A stretch of DNA of 64,000 nt from Candidatus Woesearchaeota archaeon (GCA_019322435.1 JAHWIR010000005.1:1-64000), one strand, 5' to 3'. Shown: positions 43,109-52,750, counted from the first letter of the stretch. A program made the numbers and translations. Notes: generated by a model not told the origin, from the letters alone.

Positions 43109-43384
43109 ATGGCAGAATACAAAACAATAAATTTAGACAATATAGCTATTGAGCGCAGAGCTTATGCAACCTGCTCTAAAGAGGTTGTAAAAGGATTTTA
43201 TATTATGCCTATTAAATTTTTAGATGATAATACAATAGTAGTTGCTGTAAGAGACAATCTAAAAGAAGAGAAATTAGAAACTTTAGTTAAAGAGCTAAGC
43301 TTTCATCTAAAAAAAGATGTTTGCCCTGTTCTTGCCACTAAAAAACAGATTAAAAAAGCACATAAAAGATATTATAAGAAATAA
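43109..43384 (+). CDS. Truncated MshEN/type II secretion ATPase N-domain-like protein (91 aa)
   Basis: The sequence KGFYIMPIKFLDDNTIVVAV, then RDNLKEEKLETLVKELSF and CPVLATKKQIKKAHKRYYKK matches the second half of the GspE/PilB N-terminal domain (pattern xIPLxxxxxxLxVAxxDPxxxxxLxxLxxxTGxxVxPVLAxxxxIxxAIxxYY). The RLG repeats that bind cyclic di-GMP in full MshEN domains are not present. No ATPase domain follows. The last gene of the run after tfb. Confidence 0.65.
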   Translation: MAEYKTINLDNIAIERRAYATCSKEVVKGFYIMPIKFLDDNTIVVAVRDNLKEEKLETLVKELSFHLKKDVCPVLATKKQIKKAHKRYYKK

Positions 43385-43433
43385 TTATTTCTTCACAAGC
43401 TTTTTAAATAACCCAGGAATTCTTTTTTCTAAT

Positions 43434-44480
43434 ATGAGTAAATACGGCGGCAGATTTGAAATTAGCAGAAAAGAACATAAGAAAAACCTAAGGAAGGTTT
43501 ACAAAGAAGGGAAAAGCAAGGTTATACAAGCTATTCCAAGCAGACCTTCTAAGAAAGAAGATAAAGAAGCTCCTATTGAGGTTAAGCCTTTTACAGGGAT
43601 TGGAAATGTTAATCCTATAAACATTGCAGATTACAGCAATTTATCAGAATTTATATTAAAAAGATTAAATCCTTCTGAAGATCTTAAAAAGCCTGTTGTT
43701 GATATAATGGTTAGCATGTTTTTGAATATTTCTGATGTTTATGAAAAAGGCAAATATCCTCCAAAGAGAGTAAGAGATTATGCGAAAGAGCAATTTAGGG
43801 TTTTTCAAGATTCTTTATCAGTATTGGAAGTAAGTTCTTATCCAGCAAACCTGATATTAAGAAAGGGAAGGATTGGAGATTTTTCTAATAAGGAAAAATA
43901 TAGAATACGTGATAATAAAGAGCTTGTTAAAAGTGATTTATTTAAGGGAGAGTCATCTTATCATATAGTTTACTTAGGAGGTCCTTCTAATATGAAGTGC
44001 TATGAAGCAGCTGATGTTGCAGAGGGGGTTGTAAGAGACAAATACTCTAAAATATATAATGAACAGGCAAAAGTAATTGAATCTTATATTGAGAAGGAAG
44101 AAATTGTTGAATTAGAGAAAAAAATTAGGGGATTTGTAGAAGGGGCTGAAGATAGTGAACTTTTTAAAAAAGTAAGAGAGGTTTTAGAAACTAGAACTGA
44201 TTTGACAGAGCTGCAAATAGAATTTCTTAATGAAACACTTAAAATTGAAGGACCATATGAAAGAGCAATGCGAGAATCAAAAGAGATAGAGCCGAGAATC
44301 CCTGTTAATACACAGGATATTCTAAATTTGATAGGCAAGAGTGTATTGCCTGGCGGTGTTTTAATTACAGATGCGTCTGATATGAAAGATTTTCCTGAAG
44401 GATTTGGTATTATTGATTGTTATGATCAGTTTTCTTGGTATCAAAAAGCTATTTCTTCAGAAGTTGGATCTCCTCAATAA
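43434..44480 (+). CDS. Hypothetical 348-aa protein
   Basis: The N-terminal 60 residues are basic (SRKEHKKNLRKVYKEGKSKV), followed by a helical core (about 75-290) and a C-terminal alpha/beta part (VLPGGVLITDASDMKDFPEG). No family recognised. CTTTTTAAATAA near 43405 is about 28 nt before ATG 43434, so the gene has its own leaderless promoter. The 3' end overlaps the convergent dph6 gene by 32 bp. Confidence 0.7.
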   Translation: MSKYGGRFEISRKEHKKNLRKVYKEGKSKVIQAIPSRPSKKEDKEAPIEVKPFTGIGNVNPINIADYSNLSEFILKRLNPSEDLKKPVVDIMVSMFLNISDVYEKGKYPPKRVRDYAKEQFRVFQDSLSVLEVSSYPANLILRKGRIGDFSNKEKYRIRDNKELVKSDLFKGESSYHIVYLGGPSNMKCYEAADVAEGVVRDKYSKIYNEQAKVIESYIEKEEIVELEKKIRGFVEGAEDSELFKKVREVLETRTDLTELQIEFLNETLKIEGPYERAMRESKEIEPRIPVNTQDILNLIGKSVLPGGVLITDASDMKDFPEGFGIIDCYDQFSWYQKAISSEVGSPQ

Positions 44481-45123
44481 CTAATTTTCCTGTGTTTTCT
44501 GATTCCATATGATTGTAGGATTTCCAGATTTCTAATCTTTTCTTGAACAAAGGGCAATCAAGAACAAAGGTTTCATATTCTCCGCCTTCTCCGCCTAAAT
44601 GAACTTGCGTTTTTTTCAAATCTTCAATCAAGGTTTTGTCTATTTTTCTTCCTAAATAGCTTTCATCCAGGCCTTCTGCTGCAACTCCTACAATGATCAC
44701 TTCAAAATTATCCAATATCAATGTTCTTAAGTATTGTTCTGGGTCTATTCCCCACATCGGAGATATGCATTTTAAGTCCAGTTCATCGCAGATTGCTTCT
44801 ACACGCTCTTTTTGGTATTGAGAAGCTAATGCTCCTGCGCAGACACCATCTATCTTATGTGATTGTTTTGCTAAATTAATAGCTTCTTTCAAGTCTCTTA
44901 GCTCTTCTTCTTTTACACCTTCTGTTGGAAGCATTATTAATGGGAGAGAAGCTGCTTCTGCCTGTTTTGGAACTAATTCAATGTTAGGAACATGAAACAT
45001 CCAGGAATCCTCTTTTTCAGGTTTTAATGTTATTAAGCAGACTATCTCATGGTTCAGCTTTGATGCTGCATAAGCTGCATACCATGAATCCTTTCCTCCT
45101 GATATAAGTGCTGCTAGCTTCAT
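44449..45123 (-). CDS. dph6: Diphthine-ammonia ligase (DPH6 family)
   Basis: The enzyme completes diphthamide on translation elongation factor 2 using ATP and ammonia. The 224 residues show the PP-loop SGGKDSWYAAY at residues 8-18, then VCAGALASQYQKER, CISPMWGIDPEQYL and HLGGEGGEYETFVLDCP, which is the family signature. The length is normal. It converges with the 348-aa gene; a TTTATATAG-like box upstream (about 45155) is divergent from the lipoprotein gene. Confidence 0.95.
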   Translation of the reverse strand: MKLAALISGGKDSWYAAYAASKLNHEIVCLITLKPEKEDSWMFHVPNIELVPKQAEAASLPLIMLPTEGVKEEELRDLKEAINLAKQSHKIDGVCAGALASQYQKERVEAICDELDLKCISPMWGIDPEQYLRTLILDNFEVIIVGVAAEGLDESYLGRKIDKTLIEDLKKTQVHLGGEGGEYETFVLDCPLFKKRLEIWKSYNHMESENTGKLVIEEIQLLKK

Positions 45124-45203
45124 ATTCAGTAGATTTATTTAATGATTTAAAAAGGTTTATATAGTACTAGAATTATATTTGTTGATATAGTGGGGTGCAT
45201 AAT

Positions 45204-45929
45204 ATGAAAAAGATATTGTTTGCGTTATTAGTGATTGCTATTTTAGTCAGCGGCTGCGGAGGAGAAGGAGAGGTTGTTGACAGAAAAACAGGAGTAACTG
45301 TTAGGGAGAGTGATCTAGGAACAGAAACAAGAAAAAGCTATTCTACGCCTAAGGCAACAGGCCCTGTATTGACAAGTGAAATAAATACATTGCTTGCAAA
45401 AGCAGACTCAGTGAGTTCTCTAGAATATTCCCATAATGAGTTTGTTCTAGGAGAAGCTGGTTATCATGCAGAAGTCTGGTTAAAAGGAAACAAGATGAAG
45501 CATAAGATAAGTCTTCAAGCAGGAACTTCTCAAGGAGTAAGATATGACACTATTTATTTTGATTTAGCAAAGAGAGAAGCAATAGGTTACTGTGAAGAGC
45601 TTTCAAGGTGTGAAGAAAAACTGAACATACCATCTACTCTAAGTATTGATTCATTTACAACAGAAACACCATTTGATGTAGCTGATCAAATTACAGTTGG
45701 AAGCAAGATAGGAAGCGCAATGTTTGATAAGAGAGAAGTAATGATTGTTGAATATGAACAAGGCGGAAATCAGGTAAGAGTGTACTTATGGGACTATAAA
45801 GGACTTCCATTAAAATATGAAGTTAGAGACGGCGAGGAACTGCTTAAGAAAGTTGAATATCTTGGATTAGTAATCAATGGAGTCAAGGATGATGACTTTG
45901 TTTATCATGAGCTAAAATTGCCAACTTAA
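45204..45929 (+). CDS. Lipoprotein with LolA/LppX-like beta domain (tentative)
   Basis: The product has a lipoprotein signal (KKILFALLVIAILVSGCGGE) with Cys in the lipobox LVSGC, a short linker, then a beta-rich domain (about 50-240) with VSSLEYSHNEFVLGEAGYHA and later VRVYLWDYKGLPLKYEVRDG. This resembles lipoprotein-carrier-like beta sheets but the match is weak. ATG 45204 with GGGGTG upstream is preferred over GTG 45195. A hairpin terminator follows (45931-45951) and the stop TTAA is shared with dnaJ. Confidence 0.75.
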   Translation: MKKILFALLVIAILVSGCGGEGEVVDRKTGVTVRESDLGTETRKSYSTPKATGPVLTSEINTLLAKADSVSSLEYSHNEFVLGEAGYHAEVWLKGNKMKHKISLQAGTSQGVRYDTIYFDLAKREAIGYCEELSRCEEKLNIPSTLSIDSFTTETPFDVADQITVGSKIGSAMFDKREVMIVEYEQGGNQVRVYLWDYKGLPLKYEVRDGEELLKKVEYLGLVINGVKDDDFVYHELKLPT

Positions 45930-47023
45930 AAGAGTTTACCAAGTAAACTCTTTTTCTTTATTGTTTTATTAAATTGTTTTAACAAATCTTTTTGTTTTGC
46001 TGTTAATTTTTTAGGTGTTTTTAGAATTACTTTTACCAGCTGGTCTCCTGAGCCTGAGCCATGCAGATGTGGAATACCTTTGCTTCTCATCTTGAAGATT
46101 GTATGAGATTGAGTTCCTGCTGGAATCTTTAGTTCTGCTTTGCCTTTCAGGGTTGGAACTTCTATCTTAGCTCCTAATGCTGCCTGCGTGAATGTGACTG
46201 GAATCTCTAGATAGATATCATCTCCGTGCCTTTCAAAGAGATTGTGCTCTTTGACATGGAGTATAATGTATAAATCTCCTGCTGGAGCTCCCCTCTCTCC
46301 TGCTTCTCCTGCTCCTGTTATCCTCAAGTTTGTTCCTGTCTCTGAGCCTGCTGGTATCTTTACTTCTAATTCAGATGTTTTCTTTGTATTTCCAGAGCCA
46401 TGGCATGTTTTGCAGGGATTTTTTATTGATGTCCCTTCTCCCCTGCATCTTGGGCAGGATGATTGTGTTGAGAACATTCCAAATGGTGTTCTTGCTGTTC
46501 TTTTTATGAATCCAGAGCCATCGCATTGAGGGCATTCAATTATATCTTCTCTTGTTTTTGCTCCTGTTCCTTTGCATTCAGGGCATTTCACTGTATGGGG
46601 TATTTTTATTGTTTTTTCTGTTCCTTCTGCTGCTGCTTCTAAAGTAATTTCCATATCATATCTCAAGTCAGAGCCTCTTCTTGGACCTCTTCTTCTTCTG
46701 CCAAATATATTTCCTCCAAAGAAAGATTCAAAGATAGAATCAAAATCAAAGCCGCCCATGATGTCTTCAAAATTAAATCCGCCTGCTCCTCCGAATGGTG
46801 ATTCAGCTGTTCCAAACTGGTCATATTGAGAACGTTTTTCATCATCAGCTAAGATTGCTGCTGCTTCGTTTATCTCTTTAAATTTATCTTCGTATTCTGA
46901 TTTTTTTTCTTCTGGAGCCCTGTCTGGATGAAACTTCATAGCTAGTTTTTTGTAAGCTTTCTTTATTTCTTCTTTTGTTGCGTTCTTATCAACGCCTAGG
47001 ATTTTATAGTAGTCTTTTGTCAT
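45926..47023 (-). CDS. dnaJ: Chaperone DnaJ
   Basis: This Hsp40 delivers substrates to DnaK. The 365 residues have the J domain (HPD at about 32-34), the Gly/Phe-rich linker, four CxxCxGxG-type zinc-binding repeats (CPECKGTG, CPQCDGSG, CPRCRGEG, CKTCHGSG) and the C-terminal beta domains. It is the last gene of the long chaperone operon and its ATG overlaps the HD1 stop. The coding end contains the inverted repeat that serves as terminator on the other strand. Confidence 0.98.
   Translation of the reverse strand: MTKDYYKILGVDKNATKEEIKKAYKKLAMKFHPDRAPEEKKSEYEDKFKEINEAAAILADDEKRSQYDQFGTAESPFGGAGGFNFEDIMGGFDFDSIFESFFGGNIFGRRRRGPRRGSDLRYDMEITLEAAAEGTEKTIKIPHTVKCPECKGTGAKTREDIIECPQCDGSGFIKRTARTPFGMFSTQSSCPRCRGEGTSIKNPCKTCHGSGNTKKTSELEVKIPAGSETGTNLRITGAGEAGERGAPAGDLYIILHVKEHNLFERHGDDIYLEIPVTFTQAALGAKIEVPTLKGKAELKIPAGTQSHTIFKMRSKGIPHLHGSGSGDQLVKVILKTPKKLTAKQKDLLKQFNKTIKKKSLLGKLF
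45931..45956 (+). terminator. Perfect hairpin terminator after the lipoprotein gene
   Basis: AGAGTTTAC-CAA-GTAAACTCT (45931-45951) followed by TTTTC. It starts 1 nt after the lipoprotein stop and lies in the 3' coding end of dnaJ on the other strand. Confidence 0.65.
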
Positions 47024-47544
47024 TTTATATCCTCAGGTTTAATATCCAAGTTCTTAAAGATTTCTTTTTCCAGTTGTTTTGTTGCTTCAATTGAATCTAA
47101 GATAAGCTGCCTTACTTCTGGAAAGTAATCTGGCCACCTGTGCATCCTTTCATCTAAAGAGACTATTCTTACTTCATGAGAATTAACTCTTTTGTCTGCA
47201 TAGAAGACTAATTTTTCTTCCCATGTCTCTAAAGGATCTTCAATTATTGCAGATAATAGATGTTTTCTTACAATTGTAATTAATTTTTGATCAAAATTTA
47301 ATTTTTCTAAGATTTTTTCTCCTGCTTTAGCATGCTCTGCTTTATCTTTTTCTTCTACAGTTCCAACATCGTGCAATAATCCGGCAATTTCAACTAAATT
47401 TACATCTATTTTCTCTCCTTTTTCAATTAGTTTTTTTGCTAAGAATACAGCAATCTCTGATACTTTTTCGCAATGCTTTATTTTAATATCATCAAGTCCA
47501 TGCTTTTTTAATAACTCTATTGATTCTTCTCTTGTTGGTATCAT
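47020..47544 (-). CDS. HD-domain phosphohydrolase (HD1)
   Basis: The 174 residues carry the HD pattern: KHCEKVSEIAVFLAKKL (first His), IAGLLHDVGTV (HD pair) and later KHLLSAI and FYADKRV (final Asp). Such domains hydrolyse phosphate esters of nucleotides. It is a paralogue of HD2, in the chaperone operon, with ATGA overlaps on both sides. Substrate unknown. Confidence 0.88.
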   Translation of the reverse strand: MIPTREESIELLKKHGLDDIKIKHCEKVSEIAVFLAKKLIEKGEKIDVNLVEIAGLLHDVGTVEEKDKAEHAKAGEKILEKLNFDQKLITIVRKHLLSAIIEDPLETWEEKLVFYADKRVNSHEVRIVSLDERMHRWPDYFPEVRQLILDSIEATKQLEKEIFKNLDIKPEDIK

Positions 47545-48044
47545 TTTATGTCTTCTGGCTGGATGTCTAATTTGTCAAATATTTCTTTTTCTAATCTATA
47601 TGCAAAATCTTCATGCTCTTGTTTAAAGGTTGTGTATTTTTTTCTTATAAATTCATATCTTTGCTTTATGCTGACTACTTTGTTGAACTGCACTCTTTTG
47701 TCTGCATAGCTAACAATCTTTGATTCCCATGCTAAATTATCATCTGGGATTCCGTGATTCTCTGCAATCTCTCCTACTTTTGAATACTGTTTTTCTGAGA
47801 GCCATTTTTTGCTGAGCTTTCCATGGTTTTTGATATCATTCAATGTTGGGATTTTATCTAAATCATGCAGTAAAGAGCCTGCATTTACTAAATCTAAGTC
47901 AAGTTTGATTCCTGCCTGCTTAAGTGCTATTCCTATTTCCATCGCAACCCTGTTTACTGTCCTGGAATGCTCTCTTACATTTTCAGGAAGCTTGAATTCA
48001 TCCATTATCTTTATGCATTCTTCTGTTGTTGGTATCTCAGTCAT
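47541..48044 (-). CDS. HD-domain phosphohydrolase (HD2)
   Basis: The 167 residues show REHSRTVNRVAMEIGIALKQ, GSLLHDLDKIP and SYADKRV. This is the same order as in HD1, and both end in DKLDIQPEDIK/KNLDIKPEDIK, so they arose by tandem duplication. ATG 48044 overlaps the HAD stop by 8 bp. Located between HAD and HD1 in the chaperone operon. Confidence 0.88.
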   Translation of the reverse strand: MTEIPTTEECIKIMDEFKLPENVREHSRTVNRVAMEIGIALKQAGIKLDLDLVNAGSLLHDLDKIPTLNDIKNHGKLSKKWLSEKQYSKVGEIAENHGIPDDNLAWESKIVSYADKRVQFNKVVSIKQRYEFIRKKYTTFKQEHEDFAYRLEKEIFDKLDIQPEDIK

Positions 48045-48654
48045 GTTCAATTATCTCTATCAGCTTGTTTAGATTAGGAATCATGAAATCAGGATGGTAT
48101 TTCTTTATGTACATCCTCTTGAAAACACCTGTCGGAACTATCACTGCTTTGATCCCTGCTTTGTGTGCCTCTATAACATCATTTATATGGTCTCCGACAT
48201 AGACTGCTTCTGAAGATTTTAATGATTTCATTGCTTTTTTTATTATGTCATGCTTTTTTTCATCTTTTTTCATGTCTTCGCTTGCAACCAAGAGATTGTA
48301 TCTTATCTTGAAATGCCTGCATGCCTTGATTACAGATTTTCTGTGGTTGTTTGTGAGGATTATTATCTTGATTCCTTTCAGTTTTGGTAAAAGTGTTTTT
48401 CCATAGAATTTCATCTTTGGGATGTTGGCTGCATAGACTTCTTCATAGACATTGATCAGCTTCTGCTTTGGGATTCCTGATTTTTTATGCAGTGAATTTA
48501 TCATATCTGAGAATTTTGAACCGACATATTTCTGGAATCCTCTTTTAGAAGTTTTTTGATTGGTTAATTTCCATAAAGCTCTGTAAGTTGCTTTTGCTCC
48601 TGCTCTTGAATTTACTAAAGTTAGGTCAAAATCGAAAAAAATTGTTTTAATCAT
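48037..48654 (-). CDS. HAD-superfamily hydrolase (phosphatase-like)
   Basis: The 205 residues have FFDFDLTLVNS (nucleophile Asp, about 8-10), ILTNNHRKSV (motif II), KKDEKKHD (Lys, motif III) and YVGDHINDVIEAHKAG (motif IV). Phosphoglycolate phosphatase-like proteins share this layout. It overlaps its neighbours by ATGA on the upstream side. Substrate unknown. Confidence 0.9.
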   Translation of the reverse strand: MIKTIFFDFDLTLVNSRAGAKATYRALWKLTNQKTSKRGFQKYVGSKFSDMINSLHKKSGIPKQKLINVYEEVYAANIPKMKFYGKTLLPKLKGIKIIILTNNHRKSVIKACRHFKIRYNLLVASEDMKKDEKKHDIIKKAMKSLKSSEAVYVGDHINDVIEAHKAGIKAVIVPTGVFKRMYIKKYHPDFMIPNLNKLIEIIEHD

Positions 48655-48923
48655 TTTAGGTATTCCCTGATAAAATCATTAATGATTTTTTCGTCTACAT
48701 TAGCTATGTCGCATGAAGTATGGTGGTCTGGATTTTCAGGGATTTGCATTCCAGGGCAGTATTTTTCTAGCCTAAGATCCCAGCCGCAACGAATGTTTTC
48801 TTTTCCTGGAGCTAATTCCTCTTTTTTCATATAATAGCATTCCCCTGTTATCTTATGTTGTTCTAGAGCTTCTGCTATCCTTTCTTTTATTGTCCTTGTA
48901 TTATAATCCATAGTTTTGCTCAT
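48651..48923 (-). CDS. Small Cys-containing protein (90 aa) of the chaperone operon
   Basis: The product has an N-terminal helix ([20 protein letters not shown]) and four scattered cysteines (GEC, RCGW, YCPG, SCD) that may bind metal. No family is recognised. Start and stop overlap dnaK and HAD by ATGA, so it is a genuine member of the operon. Confidence 0.7.
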   Translation of the reverse strand: MSKTMDYNTRTIKERIAEALEQHKITGECYYMKKEELAPGKENIRCGWDLRLEKYCPGMQIPENPDHHTSCDIANVDEKIINDFIREYLK

Positions 48924-50785
48924 TTCTTCTCCTTCTCCTTAAACTCTGCATCAACTACATCTTCATCTTTCTTTTCTTCTTTAGCTTCTTCTGGTTTAGG
49001 ACCAGCTTTTGCCTGCTTTTTTGCCTGCTCTTGCTGAACTTTTTGATATAATTCAGTTGCAGCTTCTTGAGCTATTTTCTCAACTTCATCTAGTTTTGCT
49101 TTGATTTTTGCAACATCTTTTTTCTCTGGCTCCATCAGTTTCTTCAGCTCATCAACGTGTTTTGTTATCTCTTTTAGTTTCTTTTCATCAACTTTTCCTT
49201 TCAGGTCCTTCATTGTTTTTTCTGTTGTATAAATTAAAGTATCTGCTTTGTTGATTGTCTCAATCTCTTCTCTTTTCTTCTTGTCCTCTTCTGCATGCGC
49301 TTCTGCTTCTTTCTGCATCTTCTCAACATCTTTCTCATCCAGTCTTTGAGCTCCTGTGACTGTGATTTTCTGCTCTTTTCCTGTTCCTAAATCCTTTGCA
49401 GAGACATTTACAATTCCGTTTGCATCAATGTCAAATGTAACCTCAATCTGCGGAACTCCTCTTGGAGCTGCTGGTATGCCTACTAGATCAAATCTTCCTA
49501 GAGTCTTGTTGTCAGCTGACATTGAACGCTCTCCTTGCAGAACATGGATTGTTACAGCTGGCTGGTTGTCTGCTGCTGTTGAGAATATCTGGGATTTCTT
49601 TGTTGGAACGGTTGTATTACGCTCTATCAATCTTGTGGAAACTCCTCCTAGTGTTTCAATACCTAATGATAATGGAGTTACATCTAACAGCAATACATCT
49701 TTAACATCTCCTGCCAATACACCACCTTGGATTGCTGCGCCTAATGCAACTGCTTCATCAGGATTGACTGATTTGTTTGGGTCTTTACCTGTCAAATCTT
49801 TAACCAAAGACTGCACTGCCGGAATTCTTGTTGAGCCTCCTACAAAGATGACTTCTTTCAGGTCTCCTTCTGAAAGCTTTGCATCTTTTAATGCCTGCTG
49901 TGTTGGTATTTTTAGTTTTTCTAGAATCTCTTCAATCATCTTTTCAAATTCTGCTCTTGTCAGTTCATAATTCAGATGTTTAGGGCCAGAATCTGTTGCA
50001 GTTACAAACGGCAGATTTATAGCTGTTTTTTGTGCAGAAGACAGTTCAATCTTGGCTTTTTCAGCTGCTTCTTTTAGTCTTTGCAATGCAACCTTGTCTT
50101 CTCTCAGGTCAACTCCTTCGTCTTTTTTGAATTTGTTTGCCATCCAGTCAATCAGGATTTCATCAATATCATCTCCTCCTAGATGGTTGTTTCCAGAAGT
50201 TGATTTTACTTCAAAAACACCTTCTGATAATTCTAAGATAGAGACATCAAAGGTTCCTCCTCCAAAGTCAAACACTAAAACTATCTCTTCTTTTTTCTTC
50301 TCTAAACCATAAGCTAATGCTGCTGCTGTCGGCTCATTGATGATTCTTAGAACATTCAATCCAGCGATTTTTCCAGCATCTTTTGTTGCCTGCCTCTGGG
50401 CATCTTCAAAATAAGCAGGGACTGTGATGACTGCATTGTTCACTGGCTGCCCTAGGTAAGCTTCTGCATCTGCTTTTAGCTTTTGCAGGATTGCTGCAGA
50501 TATTTCTTGAGGAGTATAGTCTTTTCCATCTATTGTAACATTTTCATCAGAGCCCATTAATCTTTTAATTGACCTTACAGTATGCTCTGGATTAACAATA
50601 GCCTGATTTCTAGCTACTTTTCCAACCAATCTTTCATTATCTTTTATTGTAACAACAGATGGAGTTGTGTTGTCTCCTTCTGCATTTGGAATTATTTTTC
50701 CTTTTCCAGCTTCTAGAATAGCAACAGCTGAGAAAGTTGTTCCTAAGTCAATTCCAATGACTTTTCCTTTTGTTTTTTCTGGCAT
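48920..50785 (-). CDS. dnaK: Chaperone DnaK (Hsp70)
   Basis: An ATP-driven protein-folding chaperone. The 621 residues have [14 protein letters not shown] at the start, [29 protein letters not shown] and [10 protein letters not shown] in the ATPase domain, the substrate-binding domain (about 385-500), and an acidic C-terminal tail. GGAGGT precedes ATG 50785. The protein is of bacterial type, as in other archaea that have it. It sits in one operon with grpE and dnaJ. Confidence 0.98.
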   Translation of the reverse strand: MPEKTKGKVIGIDLGTTFSAVAILEAGKGKIIPNAEGDNTTPSVVTIKDNERLVGKVARNQAIVNPEHTVRSIKRLMGSDENVTIDGKDYTPQEISAAILQKLKADAEAYLGQPVNNAVITVPAYFEDAQRQATKDAGKIAGLNVLRIINEPTAAALAYGLEKKKEEIVLVFDFGGGTFDVSILELSEGVFEVKSTSGNNHLGGDDIDEILIDWMANKFKKDEGVDLREDKVALQRLKEAAEKAKIELSSAQKTAINLPFVTATDSGPKHLNYELTRAEFEKMIEEILEKLKIPTQQALKDAKLSEGDLKEVIFVGGSTRIPAVQSLVKDLTGKDPNKSVNPDEAVALGAAIQGGVLAGDVKDVLLLDVTPLSLGIETLGGVSTRLIERNTTVPTKKSQIFSTAADNQPAVTIHVLQGERSMSADNKTLGRFDLVGIPAAPRGVPQIEVTFDIDANGIVNVSAKDLGTGKEQKITVTGAQRLDEKDVEKMQKEAEAHAEEDKKKREEIETINKADTLIYTTEKTMKDLKGKVDEKKLKEITKHVDELKKLMEPEKKDVAKIKAKLDEVEKIAQEAATELYQKVQQEQAKKQAKAGPKPEEAKEEKKDEDVVDAEFKEKEKK

Positions 50786-50804
50786 TTTTATACCTCCGTG
50801 ATTA

Positions 50805-51161
50805 TTAACCTAAGTATGATGGTGCTTTTGTCTCTTCGGTTGTTTCTTTTTGCTGTTTTTGTGCTTCTTTCAGATGCTTTTTGACTGCTTTTGGCTGCTC
50901 TATTTTGCCGTATTTCTCCTCGTATTTGTTGACAACATTTGATAATACTCTCAGGATTTCCTTTGCATGCCATGGCTCAACCATAACAACATTGTGCTTC
51001 ATTGAAACGTATGGAGCTTCTTTTGTCCTTGGGTCTGTCCTTGGAGTTACGCATCTGAAATCAAAGATAAACTGGGTTGGATTGAAATTCAGGCTCATTT
51101 CGTGAGCAAAGAATTCTTTTCCATCATCAATTCCCATGTTGATTTGTTTTTTTTCTGACAT
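50805..51161 (-). CDS. DUF3467-family protein
   Basis: The 118 residues match DUF3467 with [20 protein letters not shown] and [20 protein letters not shown], a conserved helix-strand unit of unknown function common in bacteria and archaea. The C-terminus is a Lys/Glu/Gln-rich tail. It is 1 nt after the MBL stop and 19 nt before dnaK, in the chaperone operon. Confidence 0.85.
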   Translation of the reverse strand: MSEKKQINMGIDDGKEFFAHEMSLNFNPTQFIFDFRCVTPRTDPRTKEAPYVSMKHNVVMVEPWHAKEILRVLSNVVNKYEEKYGKIEQPKAVKKHLKEAQKQQKETTEETKAPSYLG

Positions 51162-51162
51162 T

Positions 51163-51786
51163 TTATTTTACCTCTAATTTGTTTATTGCTTGTTTTAGTT
51201 CTTCCAATCTTTCTCCTTCTATGATTGGACCGTGTCCTGGAATAATTACATCTGCTATTTCTACTATCTTTTTTGCGCTGTCAATATAATCTTGATTTTG
51301 GGGAACACCCCACAATCCTTTTTTGATGGATTCTTCCTGGATTGCATCTCCTGATATCACATATGTTTTATCGCTTTCTACCACTACAGAAATATGTTTT
51401 TCCTTGTGTCCGGGAGTTTCTATTAATTTAAATCCCGGTCTTTCTATAAGTTTATCATATACATCTAATGATTTATTGTAAAATAAAATTGGTCCCCACA
51501 ATATCTCTGCATTTTTAAAAAGATGGTTATTAAATACATGATCTGGGTGAAGATGTGTGATTATTACTTGTTTTATGTCTTCTGGCTTGAGCCCTTGTTT
51601 ATCTAATGCTGCTATTATTTCGTCTTCATAACCACGATTGCCTGTATCTACAAGGGTGTGTTCTTCTTCTTTTTCTGCTTTTAATAAGACTACTGCACTA
51701 CATATCTCTTTACATGTATTGATTAATCCTTCTCCTGTTGAGCCTAAATCTTCATGCACTCCTTGTTTTAGTAGAATAACTTTCAT
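51163..51786 (-). CDS. Metallo-beta-lactamase-fold hydrolase
   Basis: The 207-residue product shows VIITHLHPDHVFNNHLF (HxHxDH, about 71-88), ETPGHKEKHISVV, ISGDAIQ (the Asp) and a final IIPGHGPII. This is the full set of binuclear metal ligands. ATG 51786 overlaps the GNAT stop (ATGA), which fits the operon better than an upstream start. Such proteins hydrolyse thioesters, RNA or lactones; substrate not known. Confidence 0.9.
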   Translation of the reverse strand: MKVILLKQGVHEDLGSTGEGLINTCKEICSAVVLLKAEKEEEHTLVDTGNRGYEDEIIAALDKQGLKPEDIKQVIITHLHPDHVFNNHLFKNAEILWGPILFYNKSLDVYDKLIERPGFKLIETPGHKEKHISVVVESDKTYVISGDAIQEESIKKGLWGVPQNQDYIDSAKKIVEIADVIIPGHGPIIEGERLEELKQAINKLEVK

Positions 51787-52241
51787 TCCAACACCTTCCC
51801 CAAGATATAACATTTTTCTCCTGGTCTGTAGTGTGATTTAAGTTGTCCTTCTACTTCATAGCCGTTTCTCTTGTAGAAATCAAGAGCATTTTTTTCATTT
51901 TCAGAAACATGGATCTCTATTTTTCCTTTGCCGACGATTTCATCTGCTTTTTTCAGCAATTCAGAGCCAACTCCTTTGCTCTGGAAGTCTTTTGTGACTG
52001 CTAGATGTTTTACTCTTGCTCTTGTGTGTCCTGGAATCTGCTCTTCGTATGTAACTAATAATCCTCCAGCTACTCTGTCGTCTTCAACTGCTACAAGAAG
52101 TTCTCCTTCAACACCTACTGTTTCTAGATAACTAACAACTTCATCTTCTGGCTTTTGGAAGATGTTGTGTATTTCAAAGACTTCTTTGTATATTTTAACT
52201 AACTGTTTTAGTTCTTCGGTATTTGGTTTGTCTATTTTCAT
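51783..52241 (-). CDS. GNAT-family N-acetyltransferase
   Basis: The 152 residues show the acetyl-CoA-binding pattern VKHLAVTKDFQSKGVGSELL (V...R/QxxGxG/A) and a C-terminal KNALDFYKRNGYEVEGQLKS. It overlaps its neighbours by ATGA. Target unknown (protein N-termini or small molecules). Confidence 0.92.
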   Translation of the reverse strand: MKIDKPNTEELKQLVKIYKEVFEIHNIFQKPEDEVVSYLETVGVEGELLVAVEDDRVAGGLLVTYEEQIPGHTRARVKHLAVTKDFQSKGVGSELLKKADEIVGKGKIEIHVSENEKNALDFYKRNGYEVEGQLKSHYRPGEKCYILGKVLE

Positions 52242-52750
52242 TTTAACACCTCATAGTTGAGTATTTTTTTCAAAACTTTTTTGTCTGGAACTAAGGATTC
52301 TAGTTCACCTCCTGGAATGTTCTTTCCTCCTGAGTCCAGATACAGTTTCCATTCTCTTATTGAAACTGGGTCTGTTGGATTGACAAAATAATTAAGGTCA
52401 AACCAGATTGACAACTCCTGTCCATGCTCATTGCAAGTTGCAATCTTGCACTGCAAAGGCTTTACTTCATGGATTGTGCAGCCTTTTTTTGCATTGAAAA
52501 ACATGCATGTTCCATATGGCTTGCCTTTTTTGATTGTTAATGGTCTGTATAATGTTGTGTTGAATTTCTTTACTGGCTCTAATGCTGTTTTCTTCAATCC
52601 TTCTTCTGTTAATTTTAATTTTCTTGCAATGGATGTTATGTCTGCTTTTGTCAGGAAGCCTGAGCCGTAGGTGCAGCATTTGCCGCATCTATTGCAGCTA
52701 TTGCCCATCCGTATTGTTTCTGCAATCGTAGTTGCTTTTTTGATCTTCAT
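52238..52750 (-). CDS. YkgJ-family Cys-cluster protein (170 aa)
   Basis: The product shows NSCNRCGKCCTYGSGFL near the N-terminus and a second cluster with CMFFNAKKGCTIHEVKPLQC and KIATCNE, giving about eight cysteines for a metal or Fe-S cluster. A smaller relative is at 36847-37110. Start ATG 52750 overlaps the preceding small ORF by 53 bp; ATG 52708 is an alternative. Located after grpE in the chaperone operon. Confidence 0.82.
   Translation of the reverse strand: MKIKKATTIAETIRMGNSCNRCGKCCTYGSGFLTKADITSIARKLKLTEEGLKKTALEPVKKFNTTLYRPLTIKKGKPYGTCMFFNAKKGCTIHEVKPLQCKIATCNEHGQELSIWFDLNYFVNPTDPVSIREWKLYLDSGGKNIPGGELESLVPDKKVLKKILNYEVLK

Noticed and set aside
43317..43433. Longer N-terminus of the 348-aa protein from 43317
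   Set aside because: It overlaps the MshEN-like gene, and the TATA near 43405 points to ATG 43434.
49356..49970. Open frame of about 204 codons antisense to dnaK
   Set aside because: dnaK is certain; the antisense frame has no promoter or family pattern and reflects codon bias.
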